The notes: a model not told the origin generated them from the letters alone. Shown: positions 48,523 through 60,770, counted from the stretch's first letter. The stretch is 64,000 bases of DNA from Blastomyces gilchristii SLH14081 (GCF_000003855.2 NW_003101679.1:2393379-2457378); one strand, 5' to 3'. Program-made: numbers and translations.

Positions 48523-51500
48523 ATGAATATACAACAAAAATAACAAAAAAAGTTTAAAAACTCTTTAAGAATCACATTTATTCAAAATAATATGAATAGA
48601 AACTTAAATTATATTTATTCTTGTCTTCAAATTGCATTTGAATAAAAAGTTGATTTTATACTACTTCAGGAACTGAATTTTGATGCTGAGCAAAATTACA
48701 TCATTTCTCATTCAAGCTACTACTGCTTTCTATCTCAAAAGTCTGAGATAAAGTCAAGAGTAGTGATCTATGAAAGAAAGAGATCAAGATATCAATTTAA
48801 TCTAAGATTTGATATCATGTCTGACTCTGATATTCTGGTGAGTGATATTATAGATAAAGAAAATGAGTTTGATACTATACATCTCATAAATATCTATAAT
48901 GAAAAGTCATTGAAGAAAAATAACAATATCTGAACAATTGATAGAGGATTTCTGAACATAACTTTATCAAGAAACTCTATAATTGCAGAAGATTTCAATG
49001 CACATCATCCCTGATGAAATTCAGAATGCAAGAGAGCAGTGAGAGCTGATAATCTGATTGAATAAACCTTTGAGCATTCAATAGATTTGATTAATAAGTC
49101 TGATCAACAAACATTCTTTAGAAAAGACATGAAATAGAAATCTATTATAGATCTAATCTTCATGTCACAAAATCTAATAAAAAGAAGACTTGTAAACTGA
49201 TTTATTGATTCAAATGAGATATCAGAATCAGATCATGAGATTATTCAATTTAATATTGAACTGAGTGAAAAATAAATGAGTGAAAATTCTCTTCTCTCTA
49301 ATCAGTTTGACTTTGAAAAAGCTGATTGAAAAGCAGTTGAAGAAAGTATAAAACTATTATAATCTGAAAAGCAGAGTGAGCTATATTAAAACTCTGATCA
49401 AGATATCTCAAATGAAAGACTTAAGAATAGAGTGATACTCATTACATCTATTATTCTAATAAGTGTTAGAAAAAATATTTTAAAGAGAAAGTCTTCTGAG
49501 TATTTCAAATTTTAATGAAATGAAAATATCACATCTAAAAGAAAACAATTAGCTACTACTAGAAGAGATTGAAAGAATAATGTAATATCTGATAAAGAGT
49601 TTAAAGCTGTCAGAAATAAATATTTTTCAGATATTAAAAGAGCTAAAACAGACTGCTGAAATAAATTTCTTGAAGAAGTATAAGATAAAAAAGTTTTTAA
49701 AGCTTTTAACTATACTAAAATAAAAAGTATAGCAAAACTTTCAGCTCTAGAATATGAGTTTCAGAATGAATTATATACAGTAAATTCTTTTGAGAAAAAA
49801 TGTTAAGCTTTTATAAGAATTCTCTTTCAAAACTCATGAGATTCAGACTCAGAGAAACAGAATATATCACTTTACAACTATATTAATGAAAATGACTAAG
49901 AATGATCTGAGCTTATATAAGATGAGTTAGAGTCAGCTATCTTCTCAAGTTCAGTTAAAACTGCTGCAGAGCCTGATTCAATCAATCACTTGATTATTCA
50001 AAATATATATTCCTACTTAAAGAATGAATATTTTCAGCTCTTTTTCAATCTCTTGAAAAATGAATATCATTCTGAATGTGAAAGAGAAATAACTGGAGTA
50101 TTTCTGACAAAATCTAATAGAAAAACTTCAATTTTTAAGTCATATAGAGTAATATCTCTATTGAACTGTCTAGAAAAGGTTTTAGAAAAGATAATAGATA
50201 CTTAACTATCTTTTACAAGCTCTATGAATAATTCTCTTTTATTCAGTGAATAAATGAGAGATAGAAAGCAATATTCTGTAATTAACACTATTCTCTCAGT
50301 TATTCATAATATTCAAATAGCAAAGTATGAAGATCTAGTCTCAACTGCAGTTTTTATTAATATAAAAGAAGCATTTGATTATGTTTCAAAGTCAAAGTTA
50401 ATTCAGACTTTGAAGATGTTAAAACTGTCACTTTCTCTAATAAAATGAGTTAACTATTTTATATCTAAAAGAATCATATAAATATTCTTTGATGAAATGA
50501 AATAAGATAAGACTGTGATAAAAATAGAAGTACTGTAAGAATCTTTAATCTCATCTATTTTATTTACAATATACACTGCATATCTATTCAAGAATAGAGA
50601 TATGAAAATAGTGTGATCTGCAAGTTATATGAATGATATTAATCTAGTCTACAGCTCAAAAACAATCAGAGAGAATTAAAAAGTGATTGAAAAAGTAGTA
50701 AAGAAAATCTTTATTAGAGTAGATATTAATTAAATTCAATTTAATATGAATAAAACTGAGTTAATTCATTTCTTTTCTAGATTCAATGAGAAAGAACTAT
50801 GACTAACTCTTTTAAATAGAGAGATTAAACTCAGTTTAAATGTAAAATAATTAGAAGTATGATTAAACTTCAAGTTGAATTTTAAATATCTTATTCAATA
50901 AAGAACTATTAAGACAGAAAGACTATTGAATAATATAATCAGACTATTAAAAACAGATAGAGATCTATTCTTCCAGGCTATGAGATAGTTATATATAGTC
51001 TGTATTATCTCAGTAGCTGATTATGAAGGTCAAGTTTGATGAAATAATCAAGAAAATTTCACTCAACTTTTTCAAAGTCTGTAAAATAGAGATTTGAGAA
51101 GAATTCTGGAAGCATTTAAATTATCTTCTATTAAAGCAATGAAGATTGAAGCTTCAATTTCATCTCCTGCTATTAGATTTTAAAAGAACTGTATGAACTA
51201 TGCTCTGAGAGTTATAAAGATAAGCTTAAATCATATAATCAGAGAAAGAGTCTCTTCATCATTTTCATCAATTAACTCTGAAAATGAACTAGATTAAAAT
51301 AGATTTCTTGATTGAAATGAAAATAATTCTTCAAAGAAAATGTCTTCTCAACTATACAGACTATACTCACTGATTAAAGATCAATTTTCTTCTTTAAATA
51401 TTGAAAAAGTTAATCATGAGAAGATATCTCTCTGGAGAGAAAAGCTTGATTCTCTTATAGACTTACAAATAAGTGAACTATCTAAAGAGAAATAATATAA

Positions 51501-52479
51501 ACACTATTGGAAGAGAATTTCTACAATCAATATAGAAGACTCTATTCTGATTTATTCAGATAACTTAAAAAATAAGAATTTGAATAGATTAGACGCAGAC
51601 ATTGCTTATACTGAAGATAAGATTAATTTTATTGTAGATTTCTGAAATCTAGACAGTGAATCTGAAGTCTTTGATACTGAACTATTTATAATAGTGAAAG
51701 CTTTTAAACTCATTGAAATAAAATCTTATAAAAGAGAAAATAGTTTAAAAGAGATATGAATATTCTCTAACAGTCAAGCTGTCTTAAAAAGACTTAGAAA
51801 TAGTCAGATTCATAATAATCAAATGAAGCTTGAACTGATTTTAAACTCTGTTTTGAAAATTTCAAAGAGAAGAATATTAAAGCTGATAATTAATCTACAC
51901 TGAGTTCCTGCTTATATGAACATTCATGACAATGAATTGGCTGATTCAACTGTAAAAAGAGGTTCAGAATTAAGCAGATCTATTCAAAAAATTGTGTCCT
52001 GGTCTTTTATAAAGAGAAAGATAAAAGAATCTTGTTTAGATAAGTGAAATGAAAGCTGACAGAAATAAAAGAAGAGTATACATTATTCAAGATTTGAAAT
52101 AAAACTCAAGTGAAAATCTTGTTTAATCAAATGTAAAAAGAAAATATTTTCATCTATAATACAGCTGAAACTAGAACATGACTATTTCAAATCTTATATA
52201 CAAAGATTTGATGATAGATTTGATTCAATAGAATGCTCATTCTGCAATGTAAATGAGAATCCAGAGTATATTATAATGCACTGTGCATTATACAATAGTC
52301 TCAGAGTCAGTTTGAAAGAGAAGTATAATCTAAATCAATTCAATATGAGATTCTTATTCTTATCTGAGACAGGAATTAAATACTTAATAGACTTTCTATT
52401 AGAAACTCAAGCAGCTACAAGAAAATGGCTAAATTCACAAATATCTGAATATGAAGAGGAGGAAATTGATCAGATATAG
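48523..52479 (+). pseudogene. LINE ORF2 (endonuclease, RT, RNase H) of copy B
   Basis: 1,319 codons with many stops. The endonuclease covers 48600-49270 (IIAEDFNAHH near 48985, SDHEI near 49230). RT covers about 50050-51100 (AVFINIKEAFDYVSK where copy A has FIDIKGAFDHVSK, and SYMNDINLVYSS for YVDD). RNase H lies around 51540-52000 (IYSDNLKN). The terminal knuckle CSFCNVNENP is near 52240. Catalytic D-to-N changes and G-to-E/D/S changes are what G-to-A mutation yields. Confidence 0.8.
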
Positions 52480-52768
52480 TCTGTTAAAACAGCTATATAC
52501 TATCTTTTAATAATTTGTTTTGTTACAGTCTCTCTTTACTTTACTTTTCCTTTCTATTCTTTTCTATCTATCTATTTAATGTGTCTATCTTTAAGACTGT
52601 GTTCTCTTTTCTTTTGTCACGATATTGTCAAATGGTTTCAAAGTATCAGAAGATGTTAAAATAGTGTAATTTGTAAACAGTTTTTGTATTCTGAGCTGGT
52701 ATTTTCTGATTTTGCATATCTGAAATTGGTGAGTGTATAATAGTTAACTTTATAGATATAGGAAAAAC

Positions 52769-52791
52769 CCTGAGAACTAAAAGTTCTCAGG
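52769..52791 (+). other. LINE 3'-end stem-loop
   Basis: CCTGAGAACT, a 3-base A loop and AGTTCTCAGG form a perfect 10-bp stem 58 bp before the end of the (TAA)n tail. It is conserved in copy A (30210-30231) and in degraded form in the SINE at 56935-58006. 3' stem-loops are recognised by RT in several LINE families; that role here is inferred. Confidence 0.7.
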
Positions 52792-55141
52792 TAGATGTCA
52801 TAGTCTCTGACTGCATACATCTATAATTGAAGAATAATAATAATAATAACAGCTAATTCTGAATAAAAGAAGATTATCTGTGAGTTACTCTCTAGTCAGA
52901 CTGCAGTGAACTACTCAGATTTAATTGTATATATTTTTATAATAAAGATTTTTCATTTTCTTAATATTCTTAAATCTGAAGAGCTGTTCAGGCTGATGTT
53001 AATCAGAGTATGAATAATTGAATATTAAAAACATGAACTGTCTCATATGTATTCATTAATCTGACTAGAGAACTCTAAGCAGTTTTTACAGTCTGAGATG
53101 ATTGATAAGATTATATCTGCAGAGCTGCTAAGCACTGCTGAGAATACACACAGATTGAGTGAATTGATTTATAAATTTATAATTCATGATTTATATAATA
53201 CTGGCAGGGTGAGCCTCTGCTACAAGAATGACAGATGTATGAAATATTTTCTTAAAACCTTTCAGAGTGCTACAGCTGTTGAAGAGAATGACTATTCTCT
53301 GTATAGACAGCAGTATGATTCATCTATCTTCTTCAAATATACTGTTAACAACAGTGAGATTATAATTGACAACTGCTGAGTTGTTTCATACAATCTCTAT
53401 CTTATTCATATATATAAAGCTTATATAAATGTTGAGATCTGCACCTTCATTGAAGTTATTAAATATATTAATAAATACATTTACAAGGGCTCAGATCACA
53501 CTACTCTTCATATCATTAGCTTTAATAATGAGATTGATATTCAACTGTATGAACATTATATCAGCTCAACTGAGGCTGTATAATATATATTTATATTTCA
53601 TATACATCAGGAGTTTTCATCTGTTGAGATATTATCTATTCATCTATCAGACTGTCAGATGATTTACTTCTCTGAATCTGAATATGAAGATTATAAATGT
53701 ATGACTGATTGTTTAATAAATAATATATCTAAGTTTATAGCATTCTTTGTCTACAACTATTCACATTCAGATGCTTAGTATTTCTATCAAGAATTTCTCT
53801 GTCATTTTGTTTGAGACAAACGTAACTAAAGATGAAAGAGCTGTGTGAAGAAGAGACTAGTTAATTGTCTGTCTCATCTCAGTTCATATAATGATGAGAA
53901 ATTCTTTTTACAGCTACTTCTTATTAATATATGTGATTCTCTGAGCTTTGAGACTCTGTGAATAATATATGATGTTCACTGCTCTATATTTCATATAGTA
54001 TGTCAGATGCTTGATCTTCTGTATAATAATAATGAGTGAATCATTACATTTGAATCTGCTGTTGTATTTATAACTGCTCACTGTATATAATCAGTATTTA
54101 TCACTGTATTAATTTATAACAATATTGCAGATTCATCTGCTCTCTGAACACATTTCTGCCATACTCTCTATGATAATCTTTCACATTAACTGTATCAGAT
54201 GAATTCAGACTGTATTAATAAGAGTTTTTCAGAAGATTTATATTATGACTATAGTCTGTTTCTTATTCAACAGCTGCTGCATGAGTTTGACAAGGCTCTT
54301 ACAGACTTCAATCTGCCTGTATACAGCTCTGTATAAGATAGTCTTATTAAAAACTGACTACTTTTTAAGAAGCAGAACTATGATCTTATAGAGAAAATTA
54401 TTACTGCAGATACTCTGCAGATGCAGTTGAATAATAATTAATATTATGTATATGATTTAATTCTGACTGCAATAGAATTACAGTCATCTCACTATTTTAT
54501 ACAGAGTTGAGATAACACTGATAAAACATTTTCTTTACAGAGCTCTGTATATCTGTCTATATATAGATGAAAAAGCAGTTCTTTGTGTAACTTTCTCTAG
54601 AATTGCATCTGTTCTTTTATTATATGATAGAATAGCTCACTCATATTATATCATTCTCATTGAATTGAATGCAGATTCTGTGTCAAAGATGACTATTTAC
54701 AGTGAACTGAGCTATCTGCTACAGGTTGTGAATTTAATTATTTAAGATAAGGCCTTCATGCAGTATCACTATTATATAAAGATTGTTAATCTTCTTCTTC
54801 AAAATTTATATTCATTAGATAGGCTTTTTGATGATATCTCTATTATATTTAATAATGATTTTGCACAGACTCTGTCTATTATATGATATAATAGCTGTGC
54901 TGCAGTTATTACAGCTTGTCTGCAATATTCATATATATAACAGCAATTAACTGTACTGTGCTTAATAAGAAATATAAGACTCACTGTGAATAATGGTAAT
55001 ATGATATTCATGAATTAACTTAGTTCAATATTATATAATCTGAACTGTATTAACTGTATTAATCTTTCATCATATATTTATCAGATTACTAACATCAGTG
55101 TGCTATGTAAGAGAGTGTTTTCTACAGCTAAATTTAGAACT

Positions 55142-55154
55142 ACAGCAGTCTGTT
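55142..55154. repeat. 13-bp target duplication of SINE-2 (left)
   Basis: ACAGCAGTCTGTT, repeated exactly at 55530-55542. Confidence 0.9.
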
Positions 55155-55529
55155 GCCCCGGTGATTGAATGATTAATGCAGTCACTCAGTAGCGCCTTGA
55201 TGTGGGAAATCAAGACATGTGAGTTTGAAACCCACAGGAGATACATTAAATCCAGAACTCAAGCATCTCAGGTTTCTAATAAATACAGAGATGTACAAAT
55301 TACTTCAATGAATTGCTCTATGTTTCTGAGCTGGGAAGTTATTATCACATGTATCTAATTTTCACTTCTTTGTATTTTCTTATGTTCTTGTTATCTTGAT
55401 ATGATCTTAACATCTGTATTTCCTTCTATATAATCAACAGTTAATCTGTATTTAACATCACACAAGGACTTATCATAAGCTCCGCTTGTATATGAATATA
55501 ATGAAAGAATAATAATAGTAATAATAATA
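55155..55529 (+). mobile_element. SINE-2: tRNA-derived SINE (375 bp) with (TAA)n-type tail
   Basis: Starts GCCCCGGTGATTG. Pol III box A-like TGATTGAATGA at 55162-55172 (consensus TRGYNNARNGG with two G-to-A changes) and box B-like AGTTTGAAACC at 55222-55232 (consensus GGTTCGANNCC). A 60-codon ORF inside is not meaningful. Near the 3' end an imperfect stem (ACAAG-GA-CTTAT pairing with ATAAG-TC-CTTGT, about 55462-55490) precedes an AATAATAGTAATAATAATA tail. Flanked by a perfect 13-bp duplication inside the Helitron relic, hence a target-primed insertion. Confidence 0.82.
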
Positions 55530-56450
55530 ACAGCAGTCTGTTCTGATTACTTTGAAAGCGGTGTTATTCTCTCTGTATTAAATCAGAATATATTCTACAT
55601 TTCATGAATAGATTATAATACTTATATCAGAGAACATTTATACATTCTATACTGTAAATATAACTTATACAGATGATCCGGCTCTGAGCTGTAAGAAGTT
55701 CTTTTATAAATATCTGACTATTATTAACTGTTTAGCTCTGTCATTATCTGTATTGAGATTAAAAGTAAGTACTTCTGTCATACTTCTGTCTAATCTTCAG
55801 TAATCTGAAGAGCTCTGCAATGATATAAGAACAATTATATAGTGAATAATAATCTGTTTACTTGAGATAAAGATTATATCTGATATATATAAGAGATTAA
55901 TTTATATACTGCTATGAATTGATCTACATACTTGATCTGTTGAGATTTCATTTGATATGACTCACTGTCAGTTTTCAGTTCATTCATGCTTTGTAATGAT
56001 AATTAACAAGTCTCAGAGACAGTCTCTTTCTACTGTTAATATTAATCTCAGAAATCCTGTATTCTTACATGATCAGCGGTATATTACACTTTCTTAAACT
56101 ATAGATATCAGTCAGTTAATCATTCTGCTGAATGAGAATGATGATAGATATATATTAAATAAAATATATTCAGAGATTCTACAGTTTCTTAATTAATTCT
56201 TCTACTACTGCTGTTTTTTCTTCATTGTCTACAGAATGCTATTTTCAGGTATTAAAATAGAGATCTTTGAATATGTAACAAACTGTCATTTCAAATTAAC
56301 ACTAACTATTAAAAAAATGATAAAAGTAATAATGTCTTATCAGGCTCATACAGCCCACTCATGTCATTCTTTATTTTTCAAATTTTTTAATCAGAGCTGT
56401 AATTTCTGTGAAGACACTCTGTTAACTGAGTTAAGTTATCTGTAACAGAC

Positions 56451-56792
56451 TCACAGTCTCACTCTACTCTCTATATAAATACTTCATCTCTTTCTCTATC
56501 TTATAGAGTCAGTGCATCTTCACTCACAGCTGTAATAACTTCAACTTTATAATCTTACTGTCACTTATCTCATCATTCTTCTCTTTATTCTTCAGAGTTA
56601 GAAACATTATCTGTTTCTTTTTAATCAGACTGAACAGCTTAGCTGTCTGATCTGACTTCACATTAATAGTCTACTTCTTCTTCTTTCTCTTCTTCTTCTT
56701 ATTCTCCTCTACAGTGATTGTATTGATGAGAGCAGCAGTCTGCTGATTCTCTGTTATTTACATGTCAAAATATATGTTTTACATATATATTT
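56451..56792. other. Helitron 3' flank or unassigned AT-rich sequence
   Basis: Pyrimidine-rich, with a 'ttcttcttctttctcttcttctt' type run near 56680-56700. Possibly the Helitron 3' end, but I see no CTRR-terminated hairpin. Confidence 0.3.
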
Positions 56793-56904
56793 TCTTGAAG
56801 AATAATATTATTATGTTGTATATGTGTAATCTATCTATATGAGTTACAATAAATGAATAGATTGAGATGGCATGTGACTAGAGTTAGTGTAGTAATTATC
56901 AACA
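56793..56904 (-). repeat. Copia-3 3' LTR (112 bp)
   Basis: Same family as copia-1/-2 (minus strand TGTTGATAATTACTAC...TTCTTCAAGA) with heavier mutation; the usual CTCGCGTAG core reads CTCATATAG. Confidence 0.82.
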
Positions 56905-56922
56905 TCTTTTCTTGCTACACTG

Positions 56923-56934
56923 TAATCTATAAAC
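56923..56934. repeat. 12-bp target duplication of SINE-1 (left)
   Basis: TAATCTATAAAC, repeated exactly at 58007-58018; the two flanking bases also match save one G/A difference. Confidence 0.88.
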
Positions 56935-58006
56935 GGCCCGGTGGCGTAGTGGTTAACTACACTATCATGGAGCCTCAATTAGCGGCCTTCCCCCCGGGGA
57001 ATGAATGCTAAGAGGGGGCAGGTTTGAACCCTGTGAGAGTCATCTTAACCACAGCTTTCACTGTTAAGTCATAAAACAGTACCAGGGGCCCCTGAGTGCA
57101 CTATAGTGAATCATTGTCAAGCTTAAGATGTCTACTCTGAGAGTTTCCAGACACTAATTCTCACTGATCTTAGAGTTAACAGTCCTTCAGGCACTTCAAG
57201 TTAGATCAGTACTAGAGTGATTGAGATCTAGAGTGCCCGCAGAATAGTGAATCATTATCAAGCTTAACTGGCCAGATCTCATCTTTCTCATACTAGACAC
57301 TCACTTCTGAGTAATTGACATTTAAAAACTATCTGATTAGAATACTTCAGGCCTAGTAAGAACCTAGATGAGATGAGATCTAGACACTCTTAATAGATGA
57401 TTAGTGCAAGCAAGATCATGACAGTCAATTGATAGACTGAAATACTGAGATTGACAGCTGAAAGATTAGAGACTTAACTAGAATTGAGTAGCTCTGATAT
57501 TATTCTTAGTGAGAATCTCACTTATAGATAAGCTAGTTACAGAAGCTAGCTGAGCAGCAGCTCTTTAGAGAGAATGATAATCTCTGAAGCAGGCCTGAGA
57601 GAACAGAGACAGCAGTCAATTATATAGAATGCTAAAATATATATATAGCTTAAGATGTAAACTGCAGAGATCTTATTCTGTAGATCTCTCTTTACTATAC
57701 TTATTTCTTTCTGTTCTTTTTTATCTATCTACTTAATATATCTATCTTTAAGACTATGTTCTCTTTTTCTTTATCACAATATTTTTAAATGATTTCAAAG
57801 TATCAGAAGATGTTGAAATACTGTAATTTATAAACAGTTTTTGTATTCTGAGCTGGAATTTTCTGATTTTGTATATCTGAAATTGATAAATGTATAATAG
57901 TTGACTCTGTAGATATAGGAAAAACTCTGAGATCTAAAGGTTCTTAGGTAGATATCATAGTCTGTGACTGCATACATTTATAATTGAAGAATAATAATAA
58001 TAAATA
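56935..58006 (+). mobile_element. SINE-1: 1.07-kb tRNA-derived SINE with LINE-derived 3' end
   Basis: Head: box A TGGCGTAGTGG (56942-56952) matches TRGYNNANNGG exactly, and box B GGTTTGAACCC (57021-57031) matches GGTTCGANYCC save C to T. Between them a TTCCCCCC/GGGGAA hairpin suggests a long-variable-arm tRNA ancestor or an insert. Body (57050-57680): no homology noticed; the motif ATAGTGAATCATTRTCAAGC occurs at about 57102 and 57246. Tail (about 57680-58006): co-linear with the last 320 bp of LINE copy B (52527-52849), including the stem-loop in degraded form and the (TAA)n terminus. Flanked by 12-bp duplications in copia-3. This is the layout of a SINE mobilised by a partner LINE. Confidence 0.85.
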
Positions 58007-58522
58007 TAATCTATAAACTATCACTCGAAGTCTTCTTCATTCTCAAATCTTTTAAAAATGCAATAATAATTAATTATATCAATCAGACTCTTATTTTCTC
58101 ATTTAAAAAGACATCTGTACAGTAATAACTGTAAAAATCAAGAAATACATGTAAAATTCATCGATTCACTGTATTATTATTATTATTTAATTATTCTTTT
58201 CTAATCTCTTTTAAATCAATTCTTTCAATAAATTCTTCAAATGCAGGCTTAATCAGTGACTTGATGAGACTGTCAGCTATATTCACTGTAGAATTAACAT
58301 GTTGCATCATAATTTTCTCTTTTTCAATCAAATTGCAGAGTATATAATATCTAATCTCAATGTGATATAATCTTCATGTTAAGAACTTCTCTTTCACTAG
58401 ATTGATTGCTTCCTTATTATTCACTTATAGAAATAAGTATATTTTCACTTTTTCATCATTCATCAACTCAGTATTATATAACATATTATTCAATTATATT
58501 ATCTTATAAGCTGTCTTACTAG

Positions 58523-59483
58523 TAGACTGACCGTGTGACCGTGTCTGAGATCAGAATCAAACTTTACAGTTATTACATTGTCTAAAAGTATTACTTCTGA
58601 TTATAATTTGTGTTCATTACATTGATCTCAAATCACATTATTTCAAATGTTAAAGATCTCAGATTCACTTTTCAAATAAAAATCTAGTCTTAGATAAAGA
58701 ATATGTTTAAATTCTTAGTCACATTTTCATTCTGATTTCATTATTGAGAATGACATTAAATGAGATTATGAAATCATTTCTCACTTATATAATATTATAA
58801 CATAGTGCTCATTTGTTGAAAATTTAACAGAAAGTATTATCAAATATCATTACTTTTCTAAACACAGATTGCAATTAAGATAATTTCAATTGTAAAAAAA
58901 AATATAAAATACAAGACTGCATGAACAAAAAAATAAAAAATAAAATAAAAACAAGAAAAAATCCCAATGAAAAAAAAAGAAGAAGAAAGAAAAAAAAAAC
59001 AAAAGAAAAAAAAATATAAAAAAAAAAATAAAAAAATCAAGATTGCAGAGCTGCAGTATTCTTAAAATACTTACTTCTCAGAGTCTTTACAATATTTATT
59101 TTTCACTGTGTATCTCTCATAGTGAGAGTAACATAGCTGTGATGAGTCATTGTCTTAATATCATCTAATAAATAATCAGTATATATCTGTATAAATGTGA
59201 ATAATTAGAAAATATACACTTAAAAAGTGTGGTCAGAGTGAACTCTGCTGTCACTTGAATAACATTAAGAGTAGAATACTGAAATTGATGATTCTTTTCA
59301 TTCATTTCCCAGACAAGGCATGTGAAGATGATCTTGAGAAATATAAGATCTCTTAACTTCTGATAAAAACAGATCTCACAGAGAGACTCTATTTTCATAA
59401 TATCAGAGACTGAGTATTGTCAAAAAGTGTTACTTTTATATAATGTATATACACTTACTTCAGTAATTCACTCTCTGCACATA
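58523..59483 (+). other. TAGACT-family terminus plus unassigned AT-rich sequence
   Basis: Starts TAGACTGACCGTGTGACC, sharing about 40 bases with the ends of the elements at 41447-41952 and 59484-59991, then only loosely similar. A long A-rich run (about 58896-59038) creates spurious poly-Phe/Lys ORFs. The other terminus is not defined; 'attgtcaaaaagtgttac' near 59416 recalls an internal word of the family. Confidence 0.45.
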
Positions 59484-59991
59484 TAGACTAACCGTGTGAC
59501 TGTGTCTGAGATCAGAATCAGAATATTTGATGATCTTATTATCAATTCAACTGATTTCATTACACAGTTTTAACATTAGATAGTAGTTTTATACTGTCTC
59601 AGTGAGACTTACTGTCTACTCTTATCACATTTTTCAAATAAGATCATGATTTTTACTTCTCAATTTAAATTCTTTTTCTTTTCCTTTAAATGACTTTGAA
59701 TCTCATTTGAGTGTTACCAAAAAGTGTTGCTTTTTAAAAAATTAAAAATAGTCTAAAAAAAACCTTAAAATGTCTAAAAATAGTAACTTTATATTAAGAA
59801 TGAAACTAAATGAAATCAAATGAGATCACTTTCTTATTTTTTCTAAGTCATGATCTCATTTTGAGATCTGATATATAGTCACTTTGCATGTTTTTTTAAT
59901 AATTAGTCTCAGCGGGATTCACATCAAGAAATGTATGAGACCAGATTAAATGAGATTAAACATGAAATTCATAGTCTCAGCAGCTAGTCTA
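59484..59991 (+). mobile_element. Short non-autonomous element, TAGACT family (508 bp)
   Basis: TAGACTAACCGTGTGAC...GCAGCTAGTCTA, aligned end to end with 41447-41952 in opposite orientation. Flanks GCACAT (59477-59482) and GCACAT (59993-59998) could be a 6-bp duplication if one extra base belongs to each end. No ORF. Confidence 0.72.
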
Positions 59992-60640
59992 CGCACATGT
60001 GAGTGAGAGTTGCAGCTTTCTCACATCACACAGCTCTCATTGAGATGCTGGTGCCAGTGTGTAACTTATACAGCTTCTCAATTCAGCACACACTGCGCAT
60101 ATGCATCCCTGCGTATTGAGGCTGTGTTAATCATTATGACCTGGCATAGTACTCTCCTTTCTCGCGCCATGTTTATTTGAGAAGAGAGAGAGATGTAACT
60201 GTTGTTTGATTAAAAGAGTGTGAATAATTGATTATTATAGAAGATAATTTGATTTCTGCTGCATTTATTAAAAATTTGATTAGTCTATACTCTTCAATTT
60301 GAGAATTTCTGAGAGTGTTTTAATAGTTTTCATACCAGCTTGAAATTAGTGATGATTTGAAGAAGAGAAAAGAGAGAAGAAAGAAATGAGAACAACTTAT
60401 CTTTATAATATGAAAACAGAGAATTACTGCAATTATTCATTCTAGTAATAAAGATCTGTTTTTTGCATATATCTCTGATACATATTACATAATAACTGTA
60501 TACAAAGAATATCAACAGTGTATGTATTGAATGAAGATAATATTACTACATAATACTGTAGCTGTTTCTATACATCTCTGAAAGCTGTTAATATTTTCTT
60601 TAAGTCTCTTTATATTTGATAAGTCAGTAATATATTTCAA
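59992..60640. other. Intergenic stretch, partly GC-balanced
   Basis: 60000-60170 is less AT-rich (CACACTGCGCATATGCATCC, CTCGCGCCATG) and may be surviving host sequence. The remainder is AT-rich with no recognisable gene or repeat. Confidence 0.4.
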
Positions 60641-60650
60641 TGCACTTCTT

Positions 60651-60770
60651 CTTTCATTATTATCATCATCATTATCATTATCATTATCATTATTACTGTC
60701 ATCATCATCACTATCATTATCATTATTATTATTATCATTATTATCATTATCATTATTATTATATTATTTC
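60651..60770. repeat. (ATC/ATT)n microsatellite
   Basis: About 120 bases of mixed tcattat/tcatcatc units; the 76-codon His/Tyr-rich ORF across it (60640-60870) is a product of the repeat. Confidence 0.9.

Larger units (their letters stand above)
45265..52849 (+). mobile_element. LINE copy B, full length, mutated
   Basis: About 7.6 kb: GC-rich 5' unit (45265-45955), leader (45956-46891), ORF1 (46892-48493), ORF2 (48523-52479), 3' untranslated region with a perfect stem at 52769-52791, and a (TAA)n tail ending at 52849. It provides the full family layout. No target duplication could be matched on the left side, consistent with the rearranged 5' end. Confidence 0.85.
52850..56450 (+). pseudogene. 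Helitron Rep/helicase relic
   Basis: The N-terminal end is missing and probably begins beside the LINE tail. The Helitron Rep region is recognisable at about 53030-53660: MIDKIISAEL, GRVSLCYKNDRCMKYF, then ISYNLYL-like and EVIKYINKYIYKGSDHTTL. The Pif1-type helicase follows: LLHEFDKAL and FNLPVY near 54270-54330, the Walker A area near 54500-54530 (NTDKTFSLQ for a GTGKTF motif) and the Walker B area near 54740-54760 (DKAFMQYH for DEAPM...H), then DDISIIFNNDFAQTL near 54830. Many stops. It is interrupted by the SINE at 55155-55529. Helitrons are rolling-circle transposons; no terminal hairpin could be defined. Confidence 0.65.
56905..58522 (-). mobile_element. Copia-3: 3' part of pol, split by SINE-1
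   Basis: Minus-strand copia sequence at 56905-56934 and 58007-58522, matching copia-1 17912-18440. It breaks at 58522/58523 where a TAGACT-family element begins; the expected continuation (copia-1 18441 onward) is not found downstream. Only the end of RNase H is preserved. Confidence 0.78.

Noticed and set aside
56935..57045. A functional tRNA gene.
   Set aside because: Boxes A and B are present, but no acceptor-stem pairing or credible anticodon arm can be folded, and the sequence continues as a longer element flanked by target duplications.
58858..59040. Phe-rich membrane-like peptide ORF.
   Set aside because: Produced by an A-rich low-complexity run.
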